64,000 nt of DNA, from NCBI GenBank assembly GCA_937915545.1, contig CALGIJ010000011.1, forward strand, positions 124,001 to 188,000, written 5' to 3'. Origin of the DNA: an uncultured Desulfobacterales bacterium. GTDB lineage: Bacteria; Desulfobacterota; Desulfobulbia; Desulfobulbales; Desulfocapsaceae. Below the pieces are notes generated by a model that was not told where the DNA came from, made no database searches, and saw nothing but the letters and a program-made list of their open reading frames with translations. The position numbers and the translations under genes are program-made. Positions 52,070-61,800 of the stretch are shown one piece after another. The stretch's first letter is position 1; each line of letters starts with the position of its first letter.

Positions 52070-53122
52070 GTGCTTCAGGACCTCGCCTCAAAAATCGGAC
52101 AACTCTTCCTCGTCGGCTTCGCCGGGGATCGCCTCGGCCCCGACCACCCGCTGCGGACCGACATTGTCGAGGGCAACCTCGGCGGCGTCATCCTCTTCGA
52201 TCGTTTCGTCGCCGGCAGGAGCGACCGCCACAATATCGTCGATGCCGCACAGATCCGCGAACTCACCGCCACCCTGCAAGACCTCGCCAACGGCCGGCTG
52301 CTCATCGCCGTCGACCAGGAAGGCGGCAGGGTCAGCCGCTTCCCCGCGCGGCGTGGCTTTCCCGAGACACCCCCTGCGGCGGCATTGGGCGCCGCAGGCG
52401 TCGCGGCCACCGCCCTGGCTGCCCGGCAGACCGCGGAAATGCTTTCCCAGGCGGGGGTCAATTTCAACCTCGCCCCAGTGGTCGACCTCGACCTCAACCC
52501 CGACAACCCGATCATCGGCCGCTACGGCCGCAGCTTCGCCAAGGCCGCGGCAACGGTCGCCAGCCATGCCGAAGCCTGGATCGACGCACACCGCCGGCAA
52601 GGGATCGCCAGCTGCCTCAAGCACTTCCCTGGCCACGGCAGCTCAGGTACAGACTCCCACCTCGGCCTGGTCGACATCAGCAACAGCTGGAGCGAAGCCG
52701 AGCTCGAGCCATACCGGCTGCTCATCGACGGCGGCTTCGCCGAAGCGATCATGGTCGGTCACCTCAAGAACACCACGCTCGACCGCCACTGCCCGGCGAC
52801 ACTCTCCGCCAAGACCCTGGAGTTTCTCCTCCGCCGCCAGCTGCACTTCGATGGCCTGCTGCTCAGCGACGACATGCAGATGCGGGCCATCACCGACCTC
52901 TACGGTCTCGAGGAGGCCTGCTGCCGGGCCCTCGCCGCCGGCATCGACATGTTGATCATCGGCAACAACCTTCACCACGACCCGCAGCTCTTCCGCACCC
53001 TGTGCCACAGCCTGGCCGTAGCCACGGCAAGCGGCGAACTGGCCGAAGAGCGCGTCGAGCAAGCCTGGCAGCGGGTACAAACCTTCAAACGAAATCTCCT
53101 CTCCCGCCATGTACAGCTCTGA
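52070..53122 (+). CDS. Beta-N-acetylhexosaminidase, glycoside hydrolase family 3 (NagZ-like)
   Basis: A 350-residue single-domain GH3 enzyme: VDQEGGRVSRFPARRGFPET, NFNLAPVVDLDLNPDNPIIG, CLKHFPGHGSSGTDSHLG (the His-Asp general acid pair characteristic of NagZ) and LLLSDDMQMRAI (nucleophile Asp). It would remove N-acetylglucosamine from cell-wall muropeptides. No signal peptide, so probably cytoplasmic recycling. The start is a GTG with GGAG 6 bases upstream; the upstream open frame is low-complexity and rejected. Its 3' end overlaps the TM2 protein gene by 14 bases. Confidence 0.88.
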   Translation: MLQDLASKIGQLFLVGFAGDRLGPDHPLRTDIVEGNLGGVILFDRFVAGRSDRHNIVDAAQIRELTATLQDLANGRLLIAVDQEGGRVSRFPARRGFPETPPAAALGAAGVAATALAARQTAEMLSQAGVNFNLAPVVDLDLNPDNPIIGRYGRSFAKAAATVASHAEAWIDAHRRQGIASCLKHFPGHGSSGTDSHLGLVDISNSWSEAELEPYRLLIDGGFAEAIMVGHLKNTTLDRHCPATLSAKTLEFLLRRQLHFDGLLLSDDMQMRAITDLYGLEEACCRALAAGIDMLIIGNNLHHDPQLFRTLCHSLAVATASGELAEERVEQAWQRVQTFKRNLLSRHVQL

Positions 53123-53513
53123 ACGCCCCAGCCACTCTCTCCTTGTCGGTTATATCTTCTGGATCTTCGGGTTCCTCGGCGCCCACCGCTTCTACTACGG
53201 CCGACAACTCTCCGGAACCATCTATTTCTTCACCCTCGGCCTGCTCTTCATCGGCTGGATCGTCGACCTCTTCCTTATCCCGAAGATGAACGAGGAAAGC
53301 CGGGGGCTCTTCTACCAGGGCGAAAAGGACTACAACGTCGCCTGGCTGCTCTTCGCCTTCCTCGGCGTCTTCGGGGCGCACCGCATGTACCTCGACAAAT
53401 GGCTCACCGGCATCCTCTACCTCTTCACCGGCGGCCTCTTTCTCGTCGGCTGGCTCTATGATCTATGGACCCTGAACCGGCAGATTGCCCTGGTCAACGC
53501 CGAGCACGGCTAG
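53109..53513 (+). CDS. Membrane protein with two TM2 domains
   Basis: A 134-residue protein containing two consecutive TM2 units: residues about 8-60 (GYIFWIFGFLGAHRFYYGR ... GLLFIGWIVDLF) and about 76-125 (LLFAFLGVFGAHRMYLDK ... GGLFLVGWLYDLW). Each has the GAHR-(F/M)Y motif between two helices. Most bacterial TM2 proteins have one copy, so the duplication is slightly unusual. Function of the family is not established in bacteria. It overlaps and is presumably co-translated with the hexosaminidase. Confidence 0.85.
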   Translation: MYSSERPSHSLLVGYIFWIFGFLGAHRFYYGRQLSGTIYFFTLGLLFIGWIVDLFLIPKMNEESRGLFYQGEKDYNVAWLLFAFLGVFGAHRMYLDKWLTGILYLFTGGLFLVGWLYDLWTLNRQIALVNAEHG

Positions 53514-53901
53514 AAAGTCCAGTCCCTGCACCAATCGGCATCGGTCCCCCGTGTTGTCGGGTGCAGGAGGTCTCACGTCAAAAAATTGCCAGCGAGGGCC
53601 AGGACACGGACATCGCCGACGCGGCGCTGAGCCGTCATCAGTCGTCGCAACGGGCGTGAAACGCTGCCAAATTTGAATCGCACCAGAGATGGCCGGGAGC
53701 GATGGCTCTTGCAGAGGCAAGCGCCTGCCTTGGCGGACCAGCCGGCACAGAATGCGAAGAGCGAGAGCTGACCCGATCGACAACAGTCGCGGCGAAGATT
53801 CGTCGTGCGGAGCACGTCGCAAGAAGGACCACCGCAGGCGACACCTGCGGCGCTGGGAAAAGGAGCCTGAGAGAGGAAGAGGGCGCCGGAGAAACGGACC
53901 C
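53514..53901. other. Spacer without recognised gene
   Basis: 388 bases between the TM2 gene and the convergent hybrid kinase. Short open frames exist on both strands but none has a ribosome-binding site or protein-like composition. No terminator hairpin with a T-run was found. Confidence 0.5.
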
Positions 53902-55446
53902 TCAGCCGCCGAAATGACGCGGCGGGCGGGCGGCCTTGCTGCCGTTGCCGAGAAACTTGCCGACCACCGCCGATAGCTCGCGCATGGAGATGGGCTTCAT
54001 GCAGTATTCGTCGACACCGGCCTCGAGGGCCGCATCCTTGGAGATCTGGTCGGAATAGCCGGTGATGAGGATGATGGGCAGGTCGGGGCGCAGCGTCTTC
54101 GCCTGCTGGCTGAGTTCGAGACCGGTCAACTCGGCCATGGTCAGGTCGGTCATCAGCAGGTCAAAGCTATGGCTCTCCCGGGAAAAATCGGCGAGAGCCT
54201 TACGGGGCGAGGTCCTGCCCACCACCTGGTAGCCGAGGCTCTGCAGAATGGCCCCGGTGACCTGCACCACCTGCTCCTCGTCGTCGACGAGAAGGATGCG
54301 CCCCGAGCCGGTCTGCAGGTCGCTCAGCGAGAGCACGTGATCGGTAGCCGCCTCCTTTTGCGCCACGGGGAGATAGACGCGGAAAATCGATCCTCTGCCG
54401 ACCTCGCTCTCCACTTTGACATAGCCGCCCTGGCGGCTGATGATGCCGTGCACCATGGCCAGCCCCATGCCGGTGCCGCTGGTCTTCTCCTTGGTGGTGA
54501 AGTAGGGTTCGAAGATGCGCTCGAGGTGATCCTCCTCGATGCCGCAGCCGGTATCGGCCACGGCCAGTTCCAGCCACTCCTTGCCATCGCCGGTGGGCGC
54601 CGCCAGCCCCAGAGTGACGTTCATCACCCCATGTTTCCCCGCCATGGCCTGGGCGGCATTAGTGCACAGATTGATCAGCACCTGATGCAGCTGCACCGGG
54701 TCGATAAGGACTCGGCCGCAGTGCTCGTCGATCTTCTCGTGGATGACCACGGTGCTCGGCAAGGTCGAGCGCATCAGCTTGAGCACCTCCTTGACTATCG
54801 GGTGCAGATACTGCAGCACCTCTTTCTTCTCGACGCTGCGCGAGAAGGTCAGCACCTGTTCCACCAGGGACTTGGCACGCTTGGCGGCTTTGAGAATCTC
54901 GTCGAGGTAGTCGAACACCGCCTGGTCGACCAGGCCGTCCTGCTTCATCTTGAGGCGGATGATCTCAGCGTAGCCCATGATCGGGGTCAGGACATTGTTG
55001 AAGTCGTGGGCAACGCCGCCGGCCAGGGTGCCGATGGCTTCCATCTTCTGGGAATGGCGCAGTTGGCGCTCGAGACGGTACTGCTCGGTGACGTTCTGGG
55101 CTATGCCGATAATCCCCGAGACATTGCCATGCGGGTCCTTGACCGGCGAGGCGGTGATGTCGAAGACCACCTCGTCGCCGTCAATGCCGAAGATGCCGGT
55201 GCGCTGGATGGTCGACTCGATGCGCGCCGACTGCAGACACTTGCGGAAGGCGCAGCTGTCGCAGCGGTCGCCCTTGGAGCAAAAGATCTCGTGGCAGCTG
55301 CGTCCGATGGTGTCCGCCTCGCGGGAGTGATCGAGACGGTTGATCCACTGGGCCTTCATGTCTCGATCGAAGAGGATGAGAATGCCCGAGAAGCCCTCGA
55401 TGATCGCTTTTTTCTGGGCCTCGCTGTCGAACAGGGCATCCGTCAT
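53902..55446 (-). CDS. PAS hybrid histidine kinase with cysteine-cluster sensor
   Basis: About 514 residues from the ATG at 55444-55446; a GTG nine codons upstream with a GAGAG element is an equal alternative. One PAS domain with CHEIFCSKGDRCDSCAFRKC (six cysteines), a likely metal or redox site, then HisKA with GGVAHDFNNVLTP, HATPase_c (NAAQA, DTGCGI, GTGMGLAMVHG) and a receiver (Asp in LLMTDLTMAELTG; the usual 'PGMTG' is AELTG). Soluble. It is outside the tRNA-Arg island but of the same kinase type as those inside, showing that the genome carries this family in its core too. Confidence 0.88.
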   Translation of the reverse strand: MTDALFDSEAQKKAIIEGFSGILILFDRDMKAQWINRLDHSREADTIGRSCHEIFCSKGDRCDSCAFRKCLQSARIESTIQRTGIFGIDGDEVVFDITASPVKDPHGNVSGIIGIAQNVTEQYRLERQLRHSQKMEAIGTLAGGVAHDFNNVLTPIMGYAEIIRLKMKQDGLVDQAVFDYLDEILKAAKRAKSLVEQVLTFSRSVEKKEVLQYLHPIVKEVLKLMRSTLPSTVVIHEKIDEHCGRVLIDPVQLHQVLINLCTNAAQAMAGKHGVMNVTLGLAAPTGDGKEWLELAVADTGCGIEEDHLERIFEPYFTTKEKTSGTGMGLAMVHGIISRQGGYVKVESEVGRGSIFRVYLPVAQKEAATDHVLSLSDLQTGSGRILLVDDEEQVVQVTGAILQSLGYQVVGRTSPRKALADFSRESHSFDLLMTDLTMAELTGLELSQQAKTLRPDLPIILITGYSDQISKDAALEAGVDEYCMKPISMRELSAVVGKFLGNGSKAARPPRHFGG

Positions 55447-55628
55447 GTCATTGTTCTGCTGTCGATCCACCTTGTCACTCTCTCGTTGTAAACCAGGCCG
55501 TCGCCCGCGCCATTTCGCCCGTAGCCGCTGATTCCTCTGAACCAATTCTAGCACGGCATGGAGCGAATACCAAACTCTCTCGCCAAAAACTACGAAAAAG
55601 CGGCCGGGCCGGGGGGACAGCCCGCCCC

Positions 55629-55657
55629 TTGACGGGGAACCATGCAGGGTGTACTAG
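55629..55657 (+). promoter_or_regulatory. Candidate sigma-70 promoter of the DUF493 gene
   Basis: TTGACG (55629-55634), 17-bp spacer, TACTAG (55652-55657). It puts the transcript start at about 55665, downstream of the ATG at 55642, supporting the 55705 start. Confidence 0.45.
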
Positions 55658-55704
55658 TGTGGCACTCAGGTTTTCCGGTAAATGTCAACCCCGCGAGTCG
55701 TCAT

Positions 55705-55989
55705 ATGAAAATTCCGCAGATCCTGCAACCCGAGCAGCCCGGAGAGCGCCCGGAGATCATCTACCCCTGCGTCTGGACCTACACGGTTATCGGCGAGGAC
55801 CAACAGCTCCTCCACCAGGCCATTGTCGCCGCCTGCAGCCCCCAGGAGGTGCTGGTCAGCCCGTCGCGCCGCAGTTCGAAGGGGCGTTATGTCAGTATCA
55901 ACGCCGAGTTGGTAGTCCCCGACGAGTCGATGCGGCTGGCCATCTACGAGCGGTTGAAAATGAGCGCAGCGGTCAGACTGGTACTCTGA
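55705..55989 (+). CDS. DUF493 (YbeD-like) protein
   Basis: A 94-residue protein: IIYPCVWTYTVIGEDQQLL, then VLVSPSRRSSKGRYVSINAE and ERLKMSAAVRLVL. This is the compact ferredoxin-like fold of the YbeD/DUF493 family, small cytoplasmic proteins thought to have a regulatory ACT-like role; no biochemical function is firmly known. The start at MKIPQI is chosen because the promoter lies upstream of it but downstream of the earlier in-frame ATG. It ends 1 base before the next gene's ATG. Confidence 0.8.
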   Translation: MKIPQILQPEQPGERPEIIYPCVWTYTVIGEDQQLLHQAIVAACSPQEVLVSPSRRSSKGRYVSINAELVVPDESMRLAIYERLKMSAAVRLVL

Positions 55990-55990
55990 G

Positions 55991-56494
55991 ATGACGACAA
56001 ACGACAAGTCCCCGTTACTCTCCGCCTTGCGCGAGGCAGTCGCCGTGGTGCAGATGGTCTTCTTCAAGGTACTGCGGCAGAAGCTCGCCGCCAAGCGGCC
56101 GGGGGACGATCCTCGCTACCAGCTCAAGCTGGCCGGGGCCATAACCAACGAGGTCTTCGGCGTCGACAACCCCGAGGAGGCGGTGGCCGCCTTCCGCCGC
56201 GACAACCGGGGCATTATCGAGCAGGAGATGCTTGCGCTTGGCAAGGACATGGCGGGCTTTTGCGGCGAACTCAGCGACGCCCTGCGCATCCAGACCCTCT
56301 GCGACCACCAGGAGGGCATCGACAGCTCCCGCACCCTGCAGCGTGCCAAGGATTTCGGCTTTCTCCTCGATGAGCGGGACATTCCCCTGCCCTCGTCGTT
56401 CATGACCCTGGCCCGCCGTCTCGGGGCGGAACACGGCCTGATCAGCCCCCCGGCGCCGACCAACCCGGCCGAGGAGCCCCCCACCGTGCACTGA
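55991..56494 (+). CDS. Unrecognised soluble protein downstream of DUF493 gene
   Basis: A 167-residue mainly helical protein (LLSALREAVAVVQMVFFKVL, GAITNEVFGVDNPEEAVAAF, later DALRIQTLCDHQEGID) with a disordered Pro-rich C-terminus (SPPAPTNPAEEPPTV). No domain recognised and no membrane segment. It starts 1 base after the DUF493 stop, so the two form an operon and may share a task. Confidence 0.65.
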   Translation: MTTNDKSPLLSALREAVAVVQMVFFKVLRQKLAAKRPGDDPRYQLKLAGAITNEVFGVDNPEEAVAAFRRDNRGIIEQEMLALGKDMAGFCGELSDALRIQTLCDHQEGIDSSRTLQRAKDFGFLLDERDIPLPSSFMTLARRLGAEHGLISPPAPTNPAEEPPTVH

Positions 56495-56606
56495 CCGTGC
56501 AAATTCGCCGCCGCTCGACATCTCCCGGTCGTCGGCGAAGAGTCAAACCGTCGTCAGCCATCCCTTTGCGAGACTCGCAGGATCTGGCCGCGCAGCGACT
56601 TTTTCC

Positions 56607-58517
56607 TTACAGCAAATCCACCCTGACGATACCGCGCACCGCATTGCAGAGATAGAGCGCCTCAGCCCGGCGCAGATCCTCTTCGCGCAGCACCCTTTCC
56701 ACCAGCAGCGGAGCCTCCGCCGCCAGCAGGTCGCCGCGCATCACCCCTGGCAAGAGGCCACAGGCCACCGGTGGCGTCTGGTACACACCTTCTTTGTAGA
56801 CGATGAGATTGGCGATGCACGATTCGGTGACCTCGCCCCGTTCGTTGCAGAAGAGGCGATCGTAGAGGCCGGCGGCGGTGGCCTGCTCATACTCGCGGCT
56901 GTAGCGCTCACGCCGTGAGGTCTTATGAAAGAGCCAGGGGCCGTCACCGATTACCGGCTGGCGGCAGAAGTCAACCCGCGGCAGGGGGCCGGTCACCGTC
57001 TCCGGCCGCGGGGGCAGGGCGAAGCTTCCCGGCTCGCTCGCCGCCCTATCCCCTATCTCCACCCGCCCGTCCTTTTCCAGGGCTACCCGCACCCGCACCC
57101 ACTCGCCGGCGAACGTGGCGGCATGCACCGCCAGCTGCCGCGAGATCTCCTCGCCGTCACAGGAAAACTTGAAGAATTCCGCAGCCTCGACGAGACGCCG
57201 CAGGTGAGCTTCGAGAAACACATAGCCCCAGCGGCGGCACCACAGCATGGTGGTAAAGAGGTGGAACGGCGGCTGGCGGTGGGTAAGAAAACTCCCCTTG
57301 AGCAGCGACTCGCGCCACTCCTCATGGGGCTCGGAGTCGTAGGTGATGCCCGCCCCGACCCCCATTTCGCCATGGCCGTCGCCAAGCACCAGGGTGCGGA
57401 TCGGCACGCTGAAGGCCGCAGAGCCGTCCGGGGCAAAATAGCCGATGGCCCCGGTGTAGACGCCGCGCGGCCCGACCTCGAGTTCGTCGATGATCTCCAT
57501 GGTGCGTATCTTCGGGGCGCCGGTGATCGAGCCGCAGGGAAAGAGGGCGCGGAATATCTCGGTGAGCTTGAGCGCGCCCATGGTCGCGGCGGACGCCGCC
57601 GCCTTGACGGTGGAGGTCATCTGCAGGAGGCTCTCGTAGGGCTCGACATCGAAAAGCGACTGCACGTAGACGCGGCTCTGCCCGTGATTGTGCAGCAGCC
57701 GCGACAGATCGTTGCGGAGAAGGTCGACGATCATCACGTTCTCGCTGCGATTCTTGCCGTCTTCATGGAGCAGGCGCATCATCTCGCGATCCTCGGCGCC
57801 GTTGCGACCGCGCCCCATGGTGCCCTTCATCGGCCGTGCGGTGATCTCCGCGCCACTCTTGCGAAAGAACAGCTCCGGTGAAAAGGAGAGGATACATTCC
57901 GAGCCCTGACGCAGATAGGCCCCGTAGCCCACCGACTGGTTGCGCCGCAGATCGAGGTAGAGGCGCTCCGCCGACCCGTGAAAATCGAAGAGAAGCTTCA
58001 TGGTGTAGTTGACCTGGTAGCTGTCCCCGGCGCCGATATAGCGGCGCACCGCCTCCAGGGCGGCGACGAACTCCTCCTCGGCCATATTGGCGCGAAGGTT
58101 ATCGATGCGGTAGTCTTCCTCCGCGGCAAGCGCTGCCCCACCCAAGGGAAAATCGTTCTCGCCGCTGACATGGTCGAAGCGGCGCGGCTGGTCGTAGACG
58201 CCGAAATCGGCGAGCAGGGTCTTGCCACGCCATACCTCCCCCACCGCCGGCTTCAGCCCCGCCTCGAGCATGGCGCCGAACTCGTAGGCCACCCACCCGG
58301 CAAGGTAGTGACCGGCCGCGAGCCGCTGCTGCAGGGTGTGCAGATAATGCTGCAGGTCATCCTCCGGCCGACAGCGCAGGCGCTCGCGAGGCTCGACAAA
58401 GAGGAGAGACTGGCGGTTTTCCCCATCCGGCCGCGAAGTGTCGAGAAAAACGGCATCCGCACACCGCGCCAGAAAGGCGAGAAGCCGCAGCAGTTGTGGA
58501 TCCTGCAGACGCACCAT
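56607..58517 (-). CDS. pabBC: Aminodeoxychorismate synthase component I fused to aminodeoxychorismate lyase
   Basis: A 636-residue fusion. The first about 430 residues are a chorismate-binding enzyme (GDSYQVNYTMKLLF, RPMKGTMGRGRN, MIVDLLRNDLSRL, CGSITGAPKIRTMEIIDELE). The last about 200 residues are a class IV PLP domain (FHLFTTMLWCRRWGYVFLEA, the expected PLP lysine in LFHKTSRRERY, CNERGEVTESCIANL). Together they convert chorismate plus ammonia into 4-aminobenzoate for folate; a separate PabA glutaminase would supply ammonia. The ATG at 58515-58517 follows AAGGAAG; the longer upstream frame is rejected. PabB-PabC fusions are known in many bacteria. Confidence 0.9.
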   Translation of the reverse strand: MVRLQDPQLLRLLAFLARCADAVFLDTSRPDGENRQSLLFVEPRERLRCRPEDDLQHYLHTLQQRLAAGHYLAGWVAYEFGAMLEAGLKPAVGEVWRGKTLLADFGVYDQPRRFDHVSGENDFPLGGAALAAEEDYRIDNLRANMAEEEFVAALEAVRRYIGAGDSYQVNYTMKLLFDFHGSAERLYLDLRRNQSVGYGAYLRQGSECILSFSPELFFRKSGAEITARPMKGTMGRGRNGAEDREMMRLLHEDGKNRSENVMIVDLLRNDLSRLLHNHGQSRVYVQSLFDVEPYESLLQMTSTVKAAASAATMGALKLTEIFRALFPCGSITGAPKIRTMEIIDELEVGPRGVYTGAIGYFAPDGSAAFSVPIRTLVLGDGHGEMGVGAGITYDSEPHEEWRESLLKGSFLTHRQPPFHLFTTMLWCRRWGYVFLEAHLRRLVEAAEFFKFSCDGEEISRQLAVHAATFAGEWVRVRVALEKDGRVEIGDRAASEPGSFALPPRPETVTGPLPRVDFCRQPVIGDGPWLFHKTSRRERYSREYEQATAAGLYDRLFCNERGEVTESCIANLIVYKEGVYQTPPVACGLLPGVMRGDLLAAEAPLLVERVLREEDLRRAEALYLCNAVRGIVRVDLL

Positions 58518-58660
58518 GTGATCTTCCTTGCACTCCCTGGCGGGGTCCGCCGGGGCCTTCTCTTTTGACCTGGTGTTTGGTATCGTTGATGCCACCGATC
58601 AACAATACTCATATGCGCGACAAAAGGTCGAAATATCCCGCCGGCTGGGACGAATTGGCG

Positions 58661-58698
58661 CCGAATTGGTTGTAATTCGGCGCGCCTTGGACTACAAT
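58661..58698 (+). promoter_or_regulatory. nifJ promoter with overlapping palindrome
   Basis: TTGTAA (58670-58675), 17-bp spacer, TACAAT (58693-58698). The -35 box is inside CCGAATT-ggttgt-AATTCGG (58661-58680), a perfect 7-bp inverted repeat, with another GAATTGG just upstream (58652). A candidate repressor or activator site. A second inverted repeat, AAAACC/GGTTTT, lies in the leader near 58740-58760. Confidence 0.5.
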
Positions 58699-58808
58699 CA
58701 CCCAATTTCTTGGCGCAGCGGCACGAGCCGCCGAGTATTTAAAACCATTTTCACGGTTTTCGCCATGTTGCTCGCACAACCCCAGGCATCCACAAAGGAG
58801 ATCTCATC

Positions 58809-61800
58809 ATGTCGCGAAAGATGGTAACGATCGATGGCAATCAGGCGTGCACCCACGTCGCCTATGCCACCAGTGAAGTCATCACCCTCTACCCCATCAC
58901 CCCCTCGACCCCACTGGCGGCTGAGGCAGACTCCAAGTCGGCGGGTCTTCAAAAGAATATCTGGGGCTCTGTGCCCGTGGTCAACCAGATGCAGTCAGAA
59001 GCGGGGGTGGCCGGCTCGATCCACGGCTCCCTGACCACCGGCGCCCTGTGCACCACCTTCACCGCCTCGCAGGGCCTGCTGCTGATGATCCCCAACATGT
59101 ACAAGCTGGCCGGCGAGCTGACCTCGACCGTTTTCCACGTCACCGCCCGCGCCATCGCCTGCCAGGGCCTGTCGATCTTCGGCGACCACGGCGACATCTA
59201 CTCGGCGCGGCAGACCGGCTGGGCCATGCTCTGCTCGCAGAACGTCCAGGAAGCCATGGACATGGCGCTGATCTCGGTGCAGGCGACACTCGCCACCCGC
59301 ATCCCCTTCCTGCACTTCTTCGACGGTTTCCGCACCTCCCACGAAATCCAGAAGGTCGAGGAGATCAACCATGAGCAGATGCGCGACATGATCGACGAGG
59401 ACCTCGTCTTCGAGCACCGCAAGCGCGCCCTCACCCCGGACCGGCCGAACATCCGCGGCACCGCCCAGAACCCCGACGTCTACTTCACCGGCCGCGAGAC
59501 GGTCAACAAATATTACAACGCCGCCCCGGCCCTGGTGCAGGAGGCGATGAACAAGTTCGCCGGCATCACCGGCCGTCAGTATCACCTCTTCGACTACCAC
59601 GGCGCCCCGGACGCCGAGAACGTCATCGTCATGATGGCCTCGGGCTGCGAGACTGCCGCCGCCACCATCGACTATCTCATCTCCCAGGGTGAGAAGGTCG
59701 GCATGATCATGGTCCGCCTCTTCCGCCCCTTCGACTGCAAGGCCATGGTCAACGCCCTGCCGGCCACCGTGGAGCGCATCACCGTCCTCGACCGCACCAA
59801 GGAACCCGGCGCCGCCGGCGACCCCCTCTACCTCGACGTGCGCACCGCCATCGGCGAGGCGGCGGAGACCAACTCCACCATCTACCCGCCGATGATCCTC
59901 GCCGGCCGTTACGGCCTCGGCTCCGCGGAGTTCACCCCGGCCATGGTCAAGGCCATCTTCGACAACATGAAGGCCATGGCCCCGAAGAACAAGTTCTGCG
60001 TCGGCCCCCACGACGACGTCACCTTCACCAGCCTCGACTACGACCCCACCTTCAATATCGAGGGCAGTGACGTCTACCGCGCCATGTTCTACGGCCTCGG
60101 CTCGGACGGCACCGTCGGCGCCAACAAGAACACCATCAAGATCATCGGCACCGAGACCGACAACTCGGCTCAGGGCTATTTCGTCTACGACTCGAAGAAA
60201 TCGGGCTCGATCACCACCAGCCATCTGCGCTTCGGCAAGTCGCCGGTGGTCGCCCCCTACCTGATCAACAAGGCCAATTTCATCGCCTGCCATAACTTCA
60301 CCTTCCTCAAGCAGGTCGACATGCTCTGCAACCTCGAGGAGGGCGGCACCTTCCTGCTCACCACCAGCTTCACCAAGGACACGGTGTGGAACGAGCTGCC
60401 GGGCAAGGTACAGAAGGACCTCATCACCAAGAAGGCCAAATTCTACATCATCGACGCGGTCTCCCTCGGCCTCGCGCTCGGCCTCGGCGCACGCATCAAC
60501 ATGATCATGCAGACCGCCTTCTTCCTCATCTCCGGCATCCTCACCCAGGAACAGGCCATCGCCGCCATTAAGAAAGCCATCTACAAGACCTACGGCAAGA
60601 AGGGCGACAAGGTGGTGGAGATGAACTACGGCGCCGTTGACGCGGCAGTCAAGAACATCACCGAAGTTCCCCTCGGCGACAAGGTCGACGGCCAGGACAT
60701 CCCCTCGGTGGTCCCCGCCCACGCCCCGAAATTCGTCAAGGAAGTCACCGCCAGGATCATCGAGGGCAAAGGCACCTCGCTCAAGGTCTCGCAGATCCCC
60801 GACGACGGCACCTGGCCCACCGCCACCACCCAGTACGAGAAGCGCAATATCGCCGTGGCGGTGCCACGCTGGCTGCCCGACAACTGCATCCAGTGCGGCC
60901 AGTGCGCGCTGATCTGCCCCCATGCCGCCAACCGCATCAAGGTCTTCCCCACCCCGGCCGAAGTACCGGCCGGCTTCGTCATCAAGGAGGCCACCGGTAA
61001 GAACTTCAAGGGCAAGAGCTTCGCCCTGCAGATCTTCACCGAGGATTGCTGCGGTTGCACCCTGTGCGTCAGCGTCTGTCCGGCCAAGAACAAGGCCCTG
61101 GAGATGATCCCCAACAACGAGGAACTGCGCCGCGAGCAGGCCAAGAACGTCGAGTTCTTCCTCAGTCTGCCGGAAATCGACCCGGCCGAGGTCAGCCTGA
61201 CCACCATCAAAGGCACCCAGCTGATGCGGCCGCTGTTCGAGTTCTCCGGCGCCTGCGCCGGCTGCGGCGAGACCCCCTATATCAAGCTGATCACCCAGAT
61301 GTTCGGTGATCGCATGTATATCGGCAACGCCACCGGCTGCTCCTCCATCTATGGCGGCAACCTGCCCACCACCCCCTACTGCAAGCGCGACGACGGCCGC
61401 GGGCCGACCTGGGCCAACTCGCTCTTTGAAGACAACGCCGAGTTCGCTGCCGGCATGCGCACCACCGTCAACAAACTCGGCGCACAGGCCAAGGAGCTGC
61501 TCGCCGAGGCTGTCGCGGCGAAGATTGTCGGCGAGGAACTGGCCGCGGCCATCCACGGCGCGGCGCAGGCCACCCAGACCGAGATCGAGCAGCAGCGCGC
61601 GCGGGTTGAGGAACTCAAGGCTGTCCTCGGCAAGTCGAGCGCCATCGTTGCCCGCCGCCTGCTCCATGTCGCCGATTTCCTGGTCAAGAAATCGGTGTGG
61701 GCCTTCGGCGGCGACGGCTGGGCCTATGACATCGGCTACGGCGGCGTCGATCATGTTCTCGCCTCCGGGGAGAACGTCAACATCCTCGTCCTCGACACCG

